From the NCBI GenBank assembly GCA_965198855.1, contig CBDAPZ010000001.1, positions 2,852,001 through 2,916,000 of the forward strand: DNA of 64,000 bases. Direction: 5' to 3'. The stretch comes from BOG-908 sp965198855 (lineage in GTDB: Bacteria; Pseudomonadota; Alphaproteobacteria; Acetobacterales; Acetobacteraceae). Positions 46,772-56,393 of this stretch are shown piece after piece; position 1 is the first letter of the stretch; every line of letters begins with the position of its first letter. A program made the translations under genes and the position numbers. The notes beneath the pieces were generated by a model. It was not told the origin of the DNA, ran no database searches, and worked only from the letters and a program-made list of their open reading frames with translations.

Positions 46772-49177
46772 TCATTTCAATAGGGCGCCGCCTGTCGCTT
46801 CGCGGATGAGTTCTTCGGTCTCGGCTAGGAAGGCGTCTTCGTCGGCCTCGGTGCGGACAACCTCACGGCCGATGTCCAGCAACACAGGCACTGCCAATGG
46901 GGAGCAACGATCGAGGCGGCGCACTGTGATGCAGCCCTGCGCACGCCCCAGCAACAAAGACAACCGCGACAGATCAGTCAGTCCACCGGCAGCATCGGCG
47001 CGCGTGGCACGCAAAAGTACATGGTCCGGCTGGTGTCTTCGTAAAACATCGTAGATCAAATCGCTGTTGATCGTGACCTGCCGCCTGTTCTTCTCGGCGC
47101 CAGGATGATTACGCTCGATCAGGCCGGCGATCACCGCCACGTTCCTGAAGGTGCGCTTCAGCATGGAGCTTTCCGCCATCCAGTCCTCCAGATCGTCGCC
47201 CAGCATATCCTGATCGAACAGCGACTCCACATCCTCCGGCTTGTTGGCCGACCAGGCACCTAGCACATAGTCGGTAGCGACAAACCCCAGAGGCGCCGTG
47301 CCGGCACGCTCCATTCGTTTCGTCAGCAGCATGCCGAGCGTCTGATGCGCGTTACGCCCCTCGAACGTATAAGCAACGAGATACCATCGGCCCTGCCTTG
47401 GAAACACCTCCACCAGCAGCCCGTCAGGTCCAGGCAGCTCGGAGACATCCTTCTGCAGCTCGAGCCATTCCCGCACCTGCTCCGGATAGGCGTGCCAGGC
47501 GGAGGGATCGTGCAGCATGGCACGCACGCGACTGGCGAGATTGCTCGTCAACGGCAGCTTCGCACCTGCATAGGCCGGCACCATCGGGGTGCCCGTACCG
47601 CCTTCGACACATTCGATCGTGGTTTCGCGTATGCGAATAAACTCGAGCAGCCGGCCGGCAAACATGAACGTATTGCCGGGGCGCAAGGTGTTTGCGAAAT
47701 ACTCCTCGACCTCACCAAGGTTCTGCGATCTCAGGCGCACCTTCAGCAGCGGCGCCTCGACGATGGTGCCGACATTCATCCGCGCCTGCCGCGCCGTGCG
47801 CTCGCCGCGTATATGCACGCGGCCTTCGGAATCCCTGAACAGCTTCCGGTAACGCTCATAGCTCGAAAGAGCATAGCCGCCGTCTTCGACAAACCGCAAC
47901 ACGTCGTCGAAATCCCGTCGCGACAATTCGGCATACGGGGCGGCGCGCGTGATCTCAGCGAACATCGCATCCGGATGGAACGGGCCGGCCGCCGCGGTCA
48001 GCAGAAGATGCTGAGCAAGCACATCCAGCCCGCCGGGCCGCGGTGCATCACCGTCCAGTTCACGTGCCGCAACACCTTCGATCGCCGCCTGGCATTCCAG
48101 CACCTCGAAACGGTTGGCCGGCACCAGAAAGGCTTCGCTCGCCTCGTCCATGCGGTGATTGGAACGGCCGACACGTTGCAGCAGGCGAGAGACACCTTTC
48201 GGTGCCCCCACCTGTATCACCTGGTCCACGCCTCCCCAGTCGATACCAAGATCGAGCGAGGAGGTGGCGACCACTGCGCGCAGATCGCCGCGCGCCATCG
48301 CCGCTTCCACGCGCAGGCGCTGCGCCATGTCGAGGCTGCCGTGATGCAGCGCGATCGGCAGGGTTTTCTCGTTCAGCTTCCAGAGCTCCTGGAACAGCAT
48401 CTCGCCTTGCGCACGCGTGTTCACGAACACGATGGTCATGCCAGCCGCGTCGATCTGCGACAGCACCACGCTGGCGGAGGCCAGCCCCATGCGGCCGGCC
48501 CAGGCGATGCGCTGTTCCGGAATCATCATGCGCAGATTGGGCGGTGCACCATCCTCCACGCGCACCAGCTTGGCATCTCCGCCGAGACCGACATAGGCCA
48601 GCAACGCCTTCGGGTGCGCGACGGTCGCCGAGAGGCCGATGCGACGGACATCCGGCGCGAGGGCTGCAAGCCGTGCGAGGCCGAGCGAGAGCTGGTCGCC
48701 ACGCTTGGTGTCCGCCATGGCGTGGATTTCGTCGATGATGATGGTTTGCAGATCGCGGAAATAGGTTTCCGCGAGTGGCTGTGAGAGGAGAACGGCGAGG
48801 CTTTCCGGCGTGGTGAGCAGGATGTCGGGCGGGTTTTCGCGCTGCTGGCGGCGTTTATCCGAGGAGGTGTCGCCGGTGCGTGTTTCGATGCGGATGGGCA
48901 GCTTCATGTCCTGCACGGGTGCCTGCAGGTTGCGTGAGATATCGGCGGCCAGCGCCTTCAGGGGGCTGACATAGATGGTGTGAAGGGTGGTGGCCTCACG
49001 CGGCGGGGCCAGGGCGACAAGGCTGGGCAGAAACCCGGCAAGTGTCTTCCCACCACCCGTCGGCGCAATCAGCAGCACGTTTTCCTGCGCCTGCGCGGCC
49101 TTCAGAATATCGATTTGGTGGGGGCGGGGGGTCCAGCCGCGGGCAGAAAACCAGGCGGCAAAGATGTCCGGGAGCAT
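46772..49177 (-). CDS. Ligase-associated DNA damage response DEXH-box helicase (Lhr-like)
   Basis: The protein has 801 residues. Helicase motifs in order are: Walker A APTGGGKTLAGFLP, VSPLKALA, DEIHAMADTKRG (DEIH), SATVAHPK, and the second RecA domain with HHGSLDMAQRLRVE, SLDLGIDWGGVD and LLQRVGRSNHRMDE. A winged-helix and Lhr-type C-terminal region follow. This subfamily occurs with an exonuclease and an ATP-dependent ligase in a DNA-repair group. Here those genes are on the plus strand, with a LysE-type gene between. The ATG at 49177 is preferred over GTG at 49201. Confidence 0.94.
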   Translation of the reverse strand: MLPDIFAAWFSARGWTPRPHQIDILKAAQAQENVLLIAPTGGGKTLAGFLPSLVALAPPREATTLHTIYVSPLKALAADISRNLQAPVQDMKLPIRIETRTGDTSSDKRRQQRENPPDILLTTPESLAVLLSQPLAETYFRDLQTIIIDEIHAMADTKRGDQLSLGLARLAALAPDVRRIGLSATVAHPKALLAYVGLGGDAKLVRVEDGAPPNLRMMIPEQRIAWAGRMGLASASVVLSQIDAAGMTIVFVNTRAQGEMLFQELWKLNEKTLPIALHHGSLDMAQRLRVEAAMARGDLRAVVATSSLDLGIDWGGVDQVIQVGAPKGVSRLLQRVGRSNHRMDEASEAFLVPANRFEVLECQAAIEGVAARELDGDAPRPGGLDVLAQHLLLTAAAGPFHPDAMFAEITRAAPYAELSRRDFDDVLRFVEDGGYALSSYERYRKLFRDSEGRVHIRGERTARQARMNVGTIVEAPLLKVRLRSQNLGEVEEYFANTLRPGNTFMFAGRLLEFIRIRETTIECVEGGTGTPMVPAYAGAKLPLTSNLASRVRAMLHDPSAWHAYPEQVREWLELQKDVSELPGPDGLLVEVFPRQGRWYLVAYTFEGRNAHQTLGMLLTKRMERAGTAPLGFVATDYVLGAWSANKPEDVESLFDQDMLGDDLEDWMAESSMLKRTFRNVAVIAGLIERNHPGAEKNRRQVTINSDLIYDVLRRHQPDHVLLRATRADAAGGLTDLSRLSLLLGRAQGCITVRRLDRCSPLAVPVLLDIGREVVRTEADEDAFLAETEELIREATGGALLK

Positions 49178-49219
49178 ACGGTGAGGACATAGGGTGTCCA
49201 CTCCGGATCCGAAAGCGAC

Positions 49220-49846
49220 TTACCGCTCCTGCAGCATGAGCTTTGCCCCGAGAGCCAGATAAATGACTCCAACGAAACGCCCTTGCCAGCGCCCAACCCG
49301 GCTATGCCGCTTCAGCCAATCGCTGAGATGACCCGCCGCAAGCGCCACCAGGCTGATATAGGCCACGCTCATTCCTACAAAGATGAAGCCCAGCACCGCA
49401 AACTGCCCGATAACGAAGCCGCGAGCGGGATGCACGAACTGCGGCAGGAAGGCGAGGAAGAACAACGCCGTCTTCGGATTTAGCACTTCGGTGAGGAGAC
49501 CCTGCCGGTAGGCCCGCATGGGACTGATCGACGCCGCGGCGGTCAGGTGAAGATCGTCGGACTTTTCCAGCATCGATTTTATGCCGAGGAAAACGAGGTA
49601 GCCGGCACCTGCGAATTTCACGATCCCGAAAGCCAGCGCCGACGTCATCAGCACGGCGGACAAGCCGAAGGTCGCCATGATGCTGTGGATCGCATCGCCG
49701 GTAGAAATGCCGAGTCCTGTCGCGAGCCCCACATTGCGCCCTCCCGAACTCGCGCGCGCCAGCGTGAGTAGAACCGCCGGGCCTGGAATAAGAAACAGCC
49801 CGAGAACGACTGCGGCAAAGGTCGCGGCAGTGCTTGCGTCGATCAT
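49220..49846 (-). CDS. LysE/RhtB family exporter
   Basis: The protein has 208 residues and about six helices. The family pattern LGLFLIPGPAVLLTLARASSGG and GLATGLGISTGDAIHSIMATFGLSA near the N-terminus, and TEVLNPKTALFFLAFLPQFV near 115, match RhtB-type amino-acid or homoserine-lactone exporters. Substrate cannot be told. It sits upstream of the helicase in the same direction and is divergent from the exonuclease, so it interrupts the usual order of the repair genes. Confidence 0.9.
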   Translation of the reverse strand: MIDASTAATFAAVVLGLFLIPGPAVLLTLARASSGGRNVGLATGLGISTGDAIHSIMATFGLSAVLMTSALAFGIVKFAGAGYLVFLGIKSMLEKSDDLHLTAAASISPMRAYRQGLLTEVLNPKTALFFLAFLPQFVHPARGFVIGQFAVLGFIFVGMSVAYISLVALAAGHLSDWLKRHSRVGRWQGRFVGVIYLALGAKLMLQER

Positions 49847-49939
49847 CGGGACCTCACCGGGAGAAACGGCAGGACGATTATGACACGCAGGTGCCGCGGG
49901 CAATGGTAGCGCGCGCGAAGCTGCCTACATCAGCATCGC

Positions 49940-50959
49940 ATGGCTCATCCACAGACCTGGCTCACCGTCCGCCCCGAAGGCCTCTATTGCGCGCCCGGCG
50001 ATTTCTACGTCGATCCACTGCGCCCGGTGCCGCGCGCGGTCATCACCCACGCCCATGCCGACCACGCACGCCCGGGCCACGGCGCGGTTCTCGCCACCCA
50101 TGGCACGATCGAGATCATGAAAACCCGCATGGGCGCCGCGCTGGATGGCACCTCGCTGCAATCCATCGCTCCCGGCGAAACCCTCACGCTGAAAGACGCA
50201 AAGATCTGGATGCAACCGGCCGGCCACGTGCTCGGCAGCGCCCAGCTTGCCATCGAAGCCTTGGGCAGCCGCGCCGTCGTCAGCGGCGACTACAAGCGCG
50301 CGGCCGACCCCACCTGCGACCCGTTCGTGCCGATACAATGCGACGTGTTCATCACCGAGGCGACTTTCGGCCTACCGGTCTTCACCCACCCACCGGCGAC
50401 CGAAGAAGCCGCAAAGCTGCTCGACAGCCTGCGCCTCTTTCCCGAGCGGACCCACCTCGTCGGCGCCTATGCGCTGGGCAAGACGCAGCGCCTGATCGCG
50501 GTGCTGCGGCAGCTGGGCTACGACGAACCCATCTACCTGCACGGCGCGCTGATCCCCGTCTGCGCCACCTATGAGCGCCTGGGCGTGTCCCTTGGCGAAT
50601 TACGCGAAGCAACGAAGGCCGCTCCGGGCGAGACCGCGGGAAAAATCGTCATTGCCCCTCCCTCAGCCCTCGCCGACCGCTGGTCGCGCCGGCTGAGCGA
50701 ACCCGTGGCGGCACTGGCATCCGGGTGGATGCGGGTGCGGCAGCGGGCCAAGGCCAAAGGCATCGAATTGCCGCTGGTGATCTCCGACCACGCCGATTGG
50801 CCGGAGCTGCTGCAGACGCTCGACGATGTCGGTGCTCCCGATGTCTGGGTCACGCACGGCGCAGAGGAAGCCTTGATCCATGCGGCCAACACCCGTGGCT
50901 TCCGCGCCCGCGCGTTGCGGCTTGGCTATGGCGAGGCGGCCGAGGAAGAAGCCGCGTGA
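49940..50959 (+). CDS. Ligase-associated DNA damage response exonuclease (metallo-beta-lactamase fold)
   Basis: The protein has 339 residues. The MBL motif is THAHADHARPGH, with later metal ligands in PAGHVLGSAQ, SGDYKRA and LVISDHADWPEL, as in beta-CASP nucleases. It begins MAHPQTWLTVRPEGLYCAPGDFYVDPL, the typical start of the ligase-associated subfamily. It probably processes DNA ends before sealing by the ligase, whose GTG start overlaps its stop (GTGA). Confidence 0.94.
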   Translation: MAHPQTWLTVRPEGLYCAPGDFYVDPLRPVPRAVITHAHADHARPGHGAVLATHGTIEIMKTRMGAALDGTSLQSIAPGETLTLKDAKIWMQPAGHVLGSAQLAIEALGSRAVVSGDYKRAADPTCDPFVPIQCDVFITEATFGLPVFTHPPATEEAAKLLDSLRLFPERTHLVGAYALGKTQRLIAVLRQLGYDEPIYLHGALIPVCATYERLGVSLGELREATKAAPGETAGKIVIAPPSALADRWSRRLSEPVAALASGWMRVRQRAKAKGIELPLVISDHADWPELLQTLDDVGAPDVWVTHGAEEALIHAANTRGFRARALRLGYGEAAEEEAA

Positions 50960-52548
50960 TCGCCTTCGCCGAATTGCTGGACCGGCTGACGCTCACGCCT
51001 GGGCGCCTGGCGAAGATTGCGTTGCTGAAAAAATTCTTCGCACAGGAGAGCGACCCAGATCGCGGCTGGGCGCTCGCCGCGTTGACCGGCTCGCTAAGTT
51101 TTCCCTCGGCCAAGTCGGGGCTGATACGCAGCGTGGCGGAGGCGCGTGTCGATCCGGTGCTGTTCCGGCTTTCCTATGATTTTGTCGGTGATCTTGCCGA
51201 AACAGTTTCCCTTATCTGGCCGCAAGCAGGCAACACCGCACCGCCGGGCCTCACCGAGATCGTACTGACGCTCACCGAAGGGCGAAAGATCGATTTGCCG
51301 GAAAAGCTGAATGCCTGGCTCGACGCCTCCCAGCCTTCGGTGCGCTATGCCATCCTCAAACTCATTACCGGGTCGCTACGCGCCGGCGCCTCCGCACGCC
51401 TCGCGAAAACCGCGTTGGCCGAGCACGCCGCGGCGTTTGGCGTGCAGATCGCACCTGACGACATCGAGGAAGTCTGGCACGCACTCGCGCCGCCCTACCA
51501 GCCGCTCTTCGATTGGCTGGAAGGCCGCGCAGACGTGCCGCGCGCCACCGGCCTGCCCGTCTTCCGCCCACCGATGCTCGCGCAGCCGCTGGAGGCGCCG
51601 GATTTCGCAAGCCTTGATCCCGCCGCTCACGTCGCCGAATGGAAGCTCGACGGCATCCGCGTGCAGCTCTCACGCACCCCGTCCGGCAGCCGCGTCTTCT
51701 CCCGCGGCGCGGAAGATATATCGGCAACGTTCCCGGACCTCGCGCAAGCGGTACCCGCCGACGCGGTGCTCGACGGTGAGCTTCTGGTGGTGCGCGACGG
51801 CGTCGTCGCTCCCTTCGCAGATCTGCAGCAACGGCTGAATCGCAAGTCGCCACCGGCAAAGTTCCTGCACGACTTCCCTGTCAGCGTATATCTCTACGAC
51901 ATATTATTCGACGGTGAAGAAGATCTGCGCACCCTCCCGTTCGATGCACGCCGCGCCAGGCTGGAAGATTGGGTCACACGCAACCCCTCCCCGCTGCTGC
52001 GTCTCTCCGGCCTCATCCCTTTCGACACACTCGACGATCTTGCAAAACTGCGCGACGGCGCACGCGAATCCGGCATCGAAGGCCTGATGCTGAAACGCCG
52101 CGACAGCCCCTACGTGCCCGGCCGCCCGAAAGGCCTGTGGTGGAAATGGAAACGCGACCCGCACACCATCGATGCCGTCGTGATGTACGCGCAACGCGGC
52201 CACGGCAAACGCAGCAGCTATTATTCCGACTACACTTTTGGCCTCTGGCGCGACGATGGCGAATTGGTGCCGGTCGGCAAGGCCTATTCCGGATTTACCG
52301 ACGAAGAACTTTTCACCATGGACCGTTGGATCCGCGCCCACACCACACGCACCTACGGCCCGGTGCGCGAAGTGGAGCGAGGCCTCGTTCTGGAAATCGC
52401 CTTCGACGCGGCCCAACTCTCCACCCGCCACAAATCCGGCGTAGCCTTACGTTTCCCCCGCGTCGCCCGCCTCCGCTGGGACAAACCCCCCGCCGAAGCC
52501 GACCAGTTGAACACCCTGCTGGGCCTGATCGCGCACCAAAAGACATAA
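50956..52548 (+). CDS. ATP-dependent DNA ligase, ligase-associated damage response type
   Basis: The protein has 530 residues. The N-terminal DNA-binding domain (1-205) is followed by the nucleotidyltransferase domain with active-site Lys230 in EWKLDGIRV, then DGELLVV, FEGLMLK-type (here IEGLMLKRRDSPYVPG) and WWKWKRDPHTIDAVV. The C-terminal OB fold ends with ISFRFPR-type (here VALRFPRVARLRWDKP). It acts in repair alongside the exonuclease, with which it overlaps by 4 bases. The stop TAA is inside the ACATAA of the following family A repeat. Confidence 0.95.
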   Translation: MIAFAELLDRLTLTPGRLAKIALLKKFFAQESDPDRGWALAALTGSLSFPSAKSGLIRSVAEARVDPVLFRLSYDFVGDLAETVSLIWPQAGNTAPPGLTEIVLTLTEGRKIDLPEKLNAWLDASQPSVRYAILKLITGSLRAGASARLAKTALAEHAAAFGVQIAPDDIEEVWHALAPPYQPLFDWLEGRADVPRATGLPVFRPPMLAQPLEAPDFASLDPAAHVAEWKLDGIRVQLSRTPSGSRVFSRGAEDISATFPDLAQAVPADAVLDGELLVVRDGVVAPFADLQQRLNRKSPPAKFLHDFPVSVYLYDILFDGEEDLRTLPFDARRARLEDWVTRNPSPLLRLSGLIPFDTLDDLAKLRDGARESGIEGLMLKRRDSPYVPGRPKGLWWKWKRDPHTIDAVVMYAQRGHGKRSSYYSDYTFGLWRDDGELVPVGKAYSGFTDEELFTMDRWIRAHTTRTYGPVREVERGLVLEIAFDAAQLSTRHKSGVALRFPRVARLRWDKPPAEADQLNTLLGLIAHQKT

Positions 52549-52614
52549 GAGCTTTTTGCTTCTTTTTTTAAAAAAGACGTTCTTTTCTGAAGAAAAGAAC
52601 CAAAAGACTTTTAT
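52541..52614. repeat. Family A double palindrome containing the ligase stop codon
   Basis: GCTTCTTTTTTT pairs with AAAAAAG-type sequence (about 52558-52579) and GTTCTTTTC with GAAAAGAAC (52579-52600). The outer ACATAAGAG and CTTTTATATG also match. The ligase TAA lies in its left flank. Confidence 0.75.
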
Positions 52615-52663
52615 ATGTTCGCCTGGACTGGCCAATCCTTTGAACAATGACTAGCGTGCTGCC

Positions 52664-54067
52664 ATGGCGAGGTCTTTTCTTGCGCGTATGTTTGGACGAG
52701 GCAAGGCGGAAGCACCGCCGCCAGCCAATATGCATGTCTATTTTCCGGGGTATGCAGCAGAGGCGCCGGCCGAGGAAGAGGCGCCCACATCGGTTGCCGC
52801 ATTTGCACGCAAACCGGCCATCGAAGGCGACGCACCGCGGCAGCCAGCTTTCGCACATTCGCCCTTCACGCCGACGCGGCCGATCCTGACCGAACGCGGC
52901 CTCATGGGGCGTCGCCGGCAACTGGATCGTGCGATCAGCGCGGTGCAGATCGAGCGTGCGCATCTGACCATTTTCGGCGAACGCGGCAACGGCAAGACAT
53001 CTTTCTCCAATGTGCTTGCGGCCCTTGCGGAGGAGGCCGGTTACGGTGTGGTGCGACATACCTGCACCACGCAGCCGAGCTTCGGCGAGCTGTTCGGCGC
53101 AGTGGTGGCCAAGATCCCGCCGCGCTTCCTGCGCCCGGTGATGGCCGAGGAGGAGAGCCAGGCGTTCGGCCGCCGCACCATGTGGACCGTCGCCACCGCA
53201 GTGGCGCAGTTGCAGGACATCCGGGCCGGCCATGTGCTGATCATGATCGACGAGTTCGACCGGCTTTCCGACGAAGACTCCGTCCGCGACATGACGGAGC
53301 TGCTGAAGACCACATCGGATCTTTCGGTGCGCGTGTCGTTCGTGCTGATCGGCGTGGCCGAATCGATGGATGAGTTGCGCCAGGTGCACCCATCCTTGGC
53401 GCGCACGATGGTGGCCATACCGCTGCCCTTGCTGCCGAACGCCGAGATCGCAGCACTGCTGGAGAAAGGCTGCGAGGATCTGCGCATCACGCTTTCGGCG
53501 CCGGCGCGCGAGGCGCTGCTGATGCTGGCGCGCGGCTCGCCCTATTTCGCACAATTGCTGAGCCTGCATGCAAGCAACGCGGCGGTGCAGCGGCAGGCGG
53601 CGTCGCTTGATATGGCGGATGTGTCCGCCGCCGTCGCGCTGATACGCGAGGAGACACGGCACAGCTTCGAGCCCATGCTGGCCGGCTTGCCACGGGCCGA
53701 CCGCCGCTGGGACGACCTGACGTTCGCAGCAGCCCTCGCACCTTGCAACGGCTTCGGATGGTTCACCGCGGCCGCAGCACGCGTGACCGCCGCAAAGCTT
53801 GGCATGAACCTGCCGAGCGATCTCACCTTCGGGCTCTCCGTGCTCGCCTCGGACGATGGTGGCAACATCCTCAAGAAACGACGCATGCCGGAACAGGACG
53901 AATACGCGTTCAGCCACGTCAATTTGCGCAACTACGTGCTAATGCGCGAGGCTGAACGCCGCAGCCTTCTACGCGCGCAGGAGATGCCGCCTGATTCGTC
54001 TGTCTCCGAGGCAACGGCTGATCTGTCTCTCCTGTCGCAAGACACAGTCACCGAATCAGTTACGTAA
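52664..54067 (+). CDS. AAA+ ATPase upstream of polysaccharide genes
   Basis: The protein has 467 residues. A disordered Ala/Pro/Glu-rich N-terminus (1-75) leads to an AAA+ domain with Walker A GERGNGKTS (105-113) and Walker B HVLIMIDEFDRLSDED near 190. The sensor-1 region contains SVRVSFVLIGVAES, and the lid is DLRITLSAPAREALLMLARGSP. The C-terminal 130 residues appear to be a winged helix ending SHVNLRNYVLMREAE. It resembles ExeA/ORC-like ATPases that handle secretion or exopolysaccharide partners. The next two genes are a chain-length regulator and a BY-kinase-like ATPase, which hints at envelope polysaccharide export. Confidence 0.8.
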   Translation: MARSFLARMFGRGKAEAPPPANMHVYFPGYAAEAPAEEEAPTSVAAFARKPAIEGDAPRQPAFAHSPFTPTRPILTERGLMGRRRQLDRAISAVQIERAHLTIFGERGNGKTSFSNVLAALAEEAGYGVVRHTCTTQPSFGELFGAVVAKIPPRFLRPVMAEEESQAFGRRTMWTVATAVAQLQDIRAGHVLIMIDEFDRLSDEDSVRDMTELLKTTSDLSVRVSFVLIGVAESMDELRQVHPSLARTMVAIPLPLLPNAEIAALLEKGCEDLRITLSAPAREALLMLARGSPYFAQLLSLHASNAAVQRQAASLDMADVSAAVALIREETRHSFEPMLAGLPRADRRWDDLTFAAALAPCNGFGWFTAAAARVTAAKLGMNLPSDLTFGLSVLASDDGGNILKKRRMPEQDEYAFSHVNLRNYVLMREAERRSLLRAQEMPPDSSVSEATADLSLLSQDTVTESVT

Positions 54068-54164
54068 CAAGCGCCGGCGCGCTCATGACGGGCTTGCAAC
54101 CTCGTGGCGCTTGGTTCAATTAGAGGTTGCATGGGTGTGCCGACTCACGCCTTAGACTGTCGGA

Positions 54165-55580
54165 GTGGGGATTTTGGCCGATTTCACGCCGAATGCGTTG
54201 CACGATGCGGTCTATCTGCTCTGCAAACGAGCCCCTCGGATTACGGCATTCACTCTGCTCGCTGGGCTGGCCGGCTTTCTCTATGGCGTTGGAACCGGGC
54301 CCGGCTACACCGCCACGGCGCGGCTGATGGTGTCGCCCGCACAGCCTGGATCCGACCATAGCGAGGCTGCTCGTAACGAAGCGGAAATCCTGCGCGACCC
54401 CGCGCTGATACGAAGCACTCTGCCTCTGCTTTGGGCGAGCCTGCCGCCGCCGCCGCAGGGCATTGCCGGACAACTCAGGGCGTTCAGCACATGGTGGCAT
54501 GGCCGGATGGCAGCCTTGGGCTTGACCCCCATGGCGACGCGGGATGCCCTGTTCGAGGCGCGTCTGGAGCATGCGTTCACGGCGACCGCCGTGCCGGGCA
54601 CCGACGTGGTGGTGCTGCAACTCTCCTGGCCGGATCCCGGCTTTCCGGCAACCGTCCTGAACACCTTGCTGCGTGAACAGCAACGCCTGGCCTCCGGCAA
54701 TGCGCAAGCTGCGGAGGCGGCCGCCTTGGCGCAATCGCGCCTGGTCGATGCGCAGTCGCAATTGGCACATATCGAATCGCGTATCGCCTCGCTCCCGCTG
54801 TTGGCGGGCGCGCCGCCCGAACCGGGTGCGATGGAGCGCGAGAAGGACCGTATCGACAGCCGCCTTGCCGCCACCCGCGCCGATGCGGATGCGCTGCGGC
54901 TCGAGCGTGATGTCGCGGCAAAGAAACTCGAAGCCGCCGACAAGGCCTACCAAGGCGGCGGCTGGGTGGACAACCCGGATGCACCGGCCTCGGCGAACGG
55001 GGCGCCTGCCCTGGACCAGACATTCACCGATCTGCTGGAGAAACGCGGCCAGCTTCTCATGCGTCTGCCGGCCGACTCACCCAGGATAAAGGTGCTGGAC
55101 AGCCAGATTTCCGATGCGCGGGAGCACGCCTACCAATCCGTCAAGCAGGTGCTGGGCACCCGCTTGCACACCGTGGACACACGGCTGGCGACGCTCTCGA
55201 CGCAGAACGATGCGGATGATGCGGCCTTACGCGCGCTCGATGACCGGCTGGTGGAGCTGGAAGCACTGCTCGGCAGCCGGCAGGAAGCCACCAGCCATGT
55301 GGCCGAAGCCCGACGCCAGGTGGATGATGTGCAGCGGCAGAGCGACGCCGCGATGCACGATGCCGCCGGGTTGCACGTGCTGAGCCAGGCCAGCGTGCCG
55401 CCGGACCCGGATTTCCCGTCGCCGCCTCTCATTCTTTGGGCCTCCATCCTAGCCGGTTTCTGCGCAGGGATCGCGAGCGCCATGCTTGCCGAGCGTCACC
55501 GGCTCACCATCGACCGGCCGCAGGATATCGCGCGGTTCCTAAAACTCCCGGTGCTTGCGTCCGTGCCGGAGCTGCGCTGA
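54165..55580 (+). CDS. Wzz/GumC-like polysaccharide chain-length protein
   Basis: The protein has about 471 residues. Two membrane segments bracket a long periplasmic coiled coil: one near 28-46 (AFTLLAGLAGFLYGVG) and one near 425-443 (LILWASILAGFCAGIASAM). The coiled coil (about 185-395) has many Ala/Arg/Asp/Gln heptads. A late PPDPDFPSPPL proline motif is typical of PCP proteins. GTG at 54165 is the longest start. TTG at 54174 has GGAG 8 bases upstream and is more likely. Its TGA shares a base with the next gene's ATG. Confidence 0.85.
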   Translation: MGILADFTPNALHDAVYLLCKRAPRITAFTLLAGLAGFLYGVGTGPGYTATARLMVSPAQPGSDHSEAARNEAEILRDPALIRSTLPLLWASLPPPPQGIAGQLRAFSTWWHGRMAALGLTPMATRDALFEARLEHAFTATAVPGTDVVVLQLSWPDPGFPATVLNTLLREQQRLASGNAQAAEAAALAQSRLVDAQSQLAHIESRIASLPLLAGAPPEPGAMEREKDRIDSRLAATRADADALRLERDVAAKKLEAADKAYQGGGWVDNPDAPASANGAPALDQTFTDLLEKRGQLLMRLPADSPRIKVLDSQISDAREHAYQSVKQVLGTRLHTVDTRLATLSTQNDADDAALRALDDRLVELEALLGSRQEATSHVAEARRQVDDVQRQSDAAMHDAAGLHVLSQASVPPDPDFPSPPLILWASILAGFCAGIASAMLAERHRLTIDRPQDIARFLKLPVLASVPELR

Positions 55581-56275
55581 TGACGAACCTCCCGGCCCGG
55601 CGATCCTCCTGGCGCCCACGCAAGACACCCCACGACAAGCCGGTGCTCACCGTTCACGGCCAGCTGATGCGCGACCTGGCCACACGCGCGATGGCCGCCG
55701 GCGGTGGCGGGCTGACCAAGGTGGGCGTCGCCTCCGTGCAGCACGGCGAGGGCGCCACCACGATCGCGCGCAGCCTGGCCGTATGCCTCGCCGAAGATTT
55801 CGGGCAGCGCGTGGTGCTGATCGAGGCCAACCAGCGCAGCCCCTCCCTGCGCGAGATGTGCGGCCTCCCACCGGGCGCCGGACTGTCCGACGTTCTGTCC
55901 GGTGCAGCCACGCTCGAAGCGACCCTGCGCATGTCGCGCGCCGCCGGCAAGATGCTGGTGCTGCCCGCCTCGCAGGCCTCTTCCACAAACGTAGCCACCC
56001 TGAACGGCCCTTCGTTGCGCGACCTCATGGCCGAGCTGTTCTTCTACGCCGATGCGCTGGTGTTCGATTTGGCCCCGCTGCTGCCCTACCCCGATGCGAC
56101 CGTGCTCGGCCGGGCGCTGGACGGCGTGGCCGTGGTGATGCGCGCCGGCAAGTCGACGCGCGCCGAATGCACGCAGGCGGTGGGCGGGCTGCAGGGAGCG
56201 GGCGTGCCGGTGCTTGGCGCTGTGCTGAACCGGGAGAGGAGTTTTCGCCCGCGTTTCATGGGGCGCGGTCGTTAA
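55580..56275 (+). CDS. BY-kinase/CpsD-like P-loop protein with altered nucleotide motifs
   Basis: The protein has 231 residues and the fold of bacterial tyrosine kinases that pair with Wzz/GumC. VGVASVQHGEGATTIARSLAVCLA takes the place of the Walker A (GEGKST), with Ala for the catalytic Lys. VVLIEANQRSPSL takes the place of Walker A' (IDADLRRP), with both Asp changed. GLSDVLSG and VFDLAPLLPYPDA follow the family order. The tail ends RPRFMGRGR, with no Tyr cluster. ATP hydrolysis and autophosphorylation are therefore doubtful; a structural role is likely. Confidence 0.75.
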   Translation: MTNLPARRSSWRPRKTPHDKPVLTVHGQLMRDLATRAMAAGGGGLTKVGVASVQHGEGATTIARSLAVCLAEDFGQRVVLIEANQRSPSLREMCGLPPGAGLSDVLSGAATLEATLRMSRAAGKMLVLPASQASSTNVATLNGPSLRDLMAELFFYADALVFDLAPLLPYPDATVLGRALDGVAVVMRAGKSTRAECTQAVGGLQGAGVPVLGAVLNRERSFRPRFMGRGR

Positions 56276-56282
56276 GAAAGCA

Positions 56283-56393
56283 GATTTTTCTGAAGAAAAG
56301 AACCGAAAGACTTTTGTTTATGTGGTGTGCGTCGCCAGAGAGAACCGCGACAGCGACGCAAAAGTCTTTTGCTTCTTTTCTTCAGAAAAGAAG
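56283..56393 (-). repeat. Composite AT-rich repeat (family A), inverted copy
   Basis: Read on the minus strand, CTTCTTTTC/GAAAAGAAG (56372-56393) leads into GCAAAAGACTTTTGCGTCGC and a TGTCGCGGTTCTCTCTGGCG spacer, and ends at a second hairpin (about 56283-56305). The spacer matches that at 22732-22770. It follows the BY-kinase-like gene. Confidence 0.7.

Noticed and set aside
47345..48784. Plus-strand open frame opposite the helicase
   Set aside because: It lies wholly inside the DEXH helicase gene on the other strand and resembles no protein.
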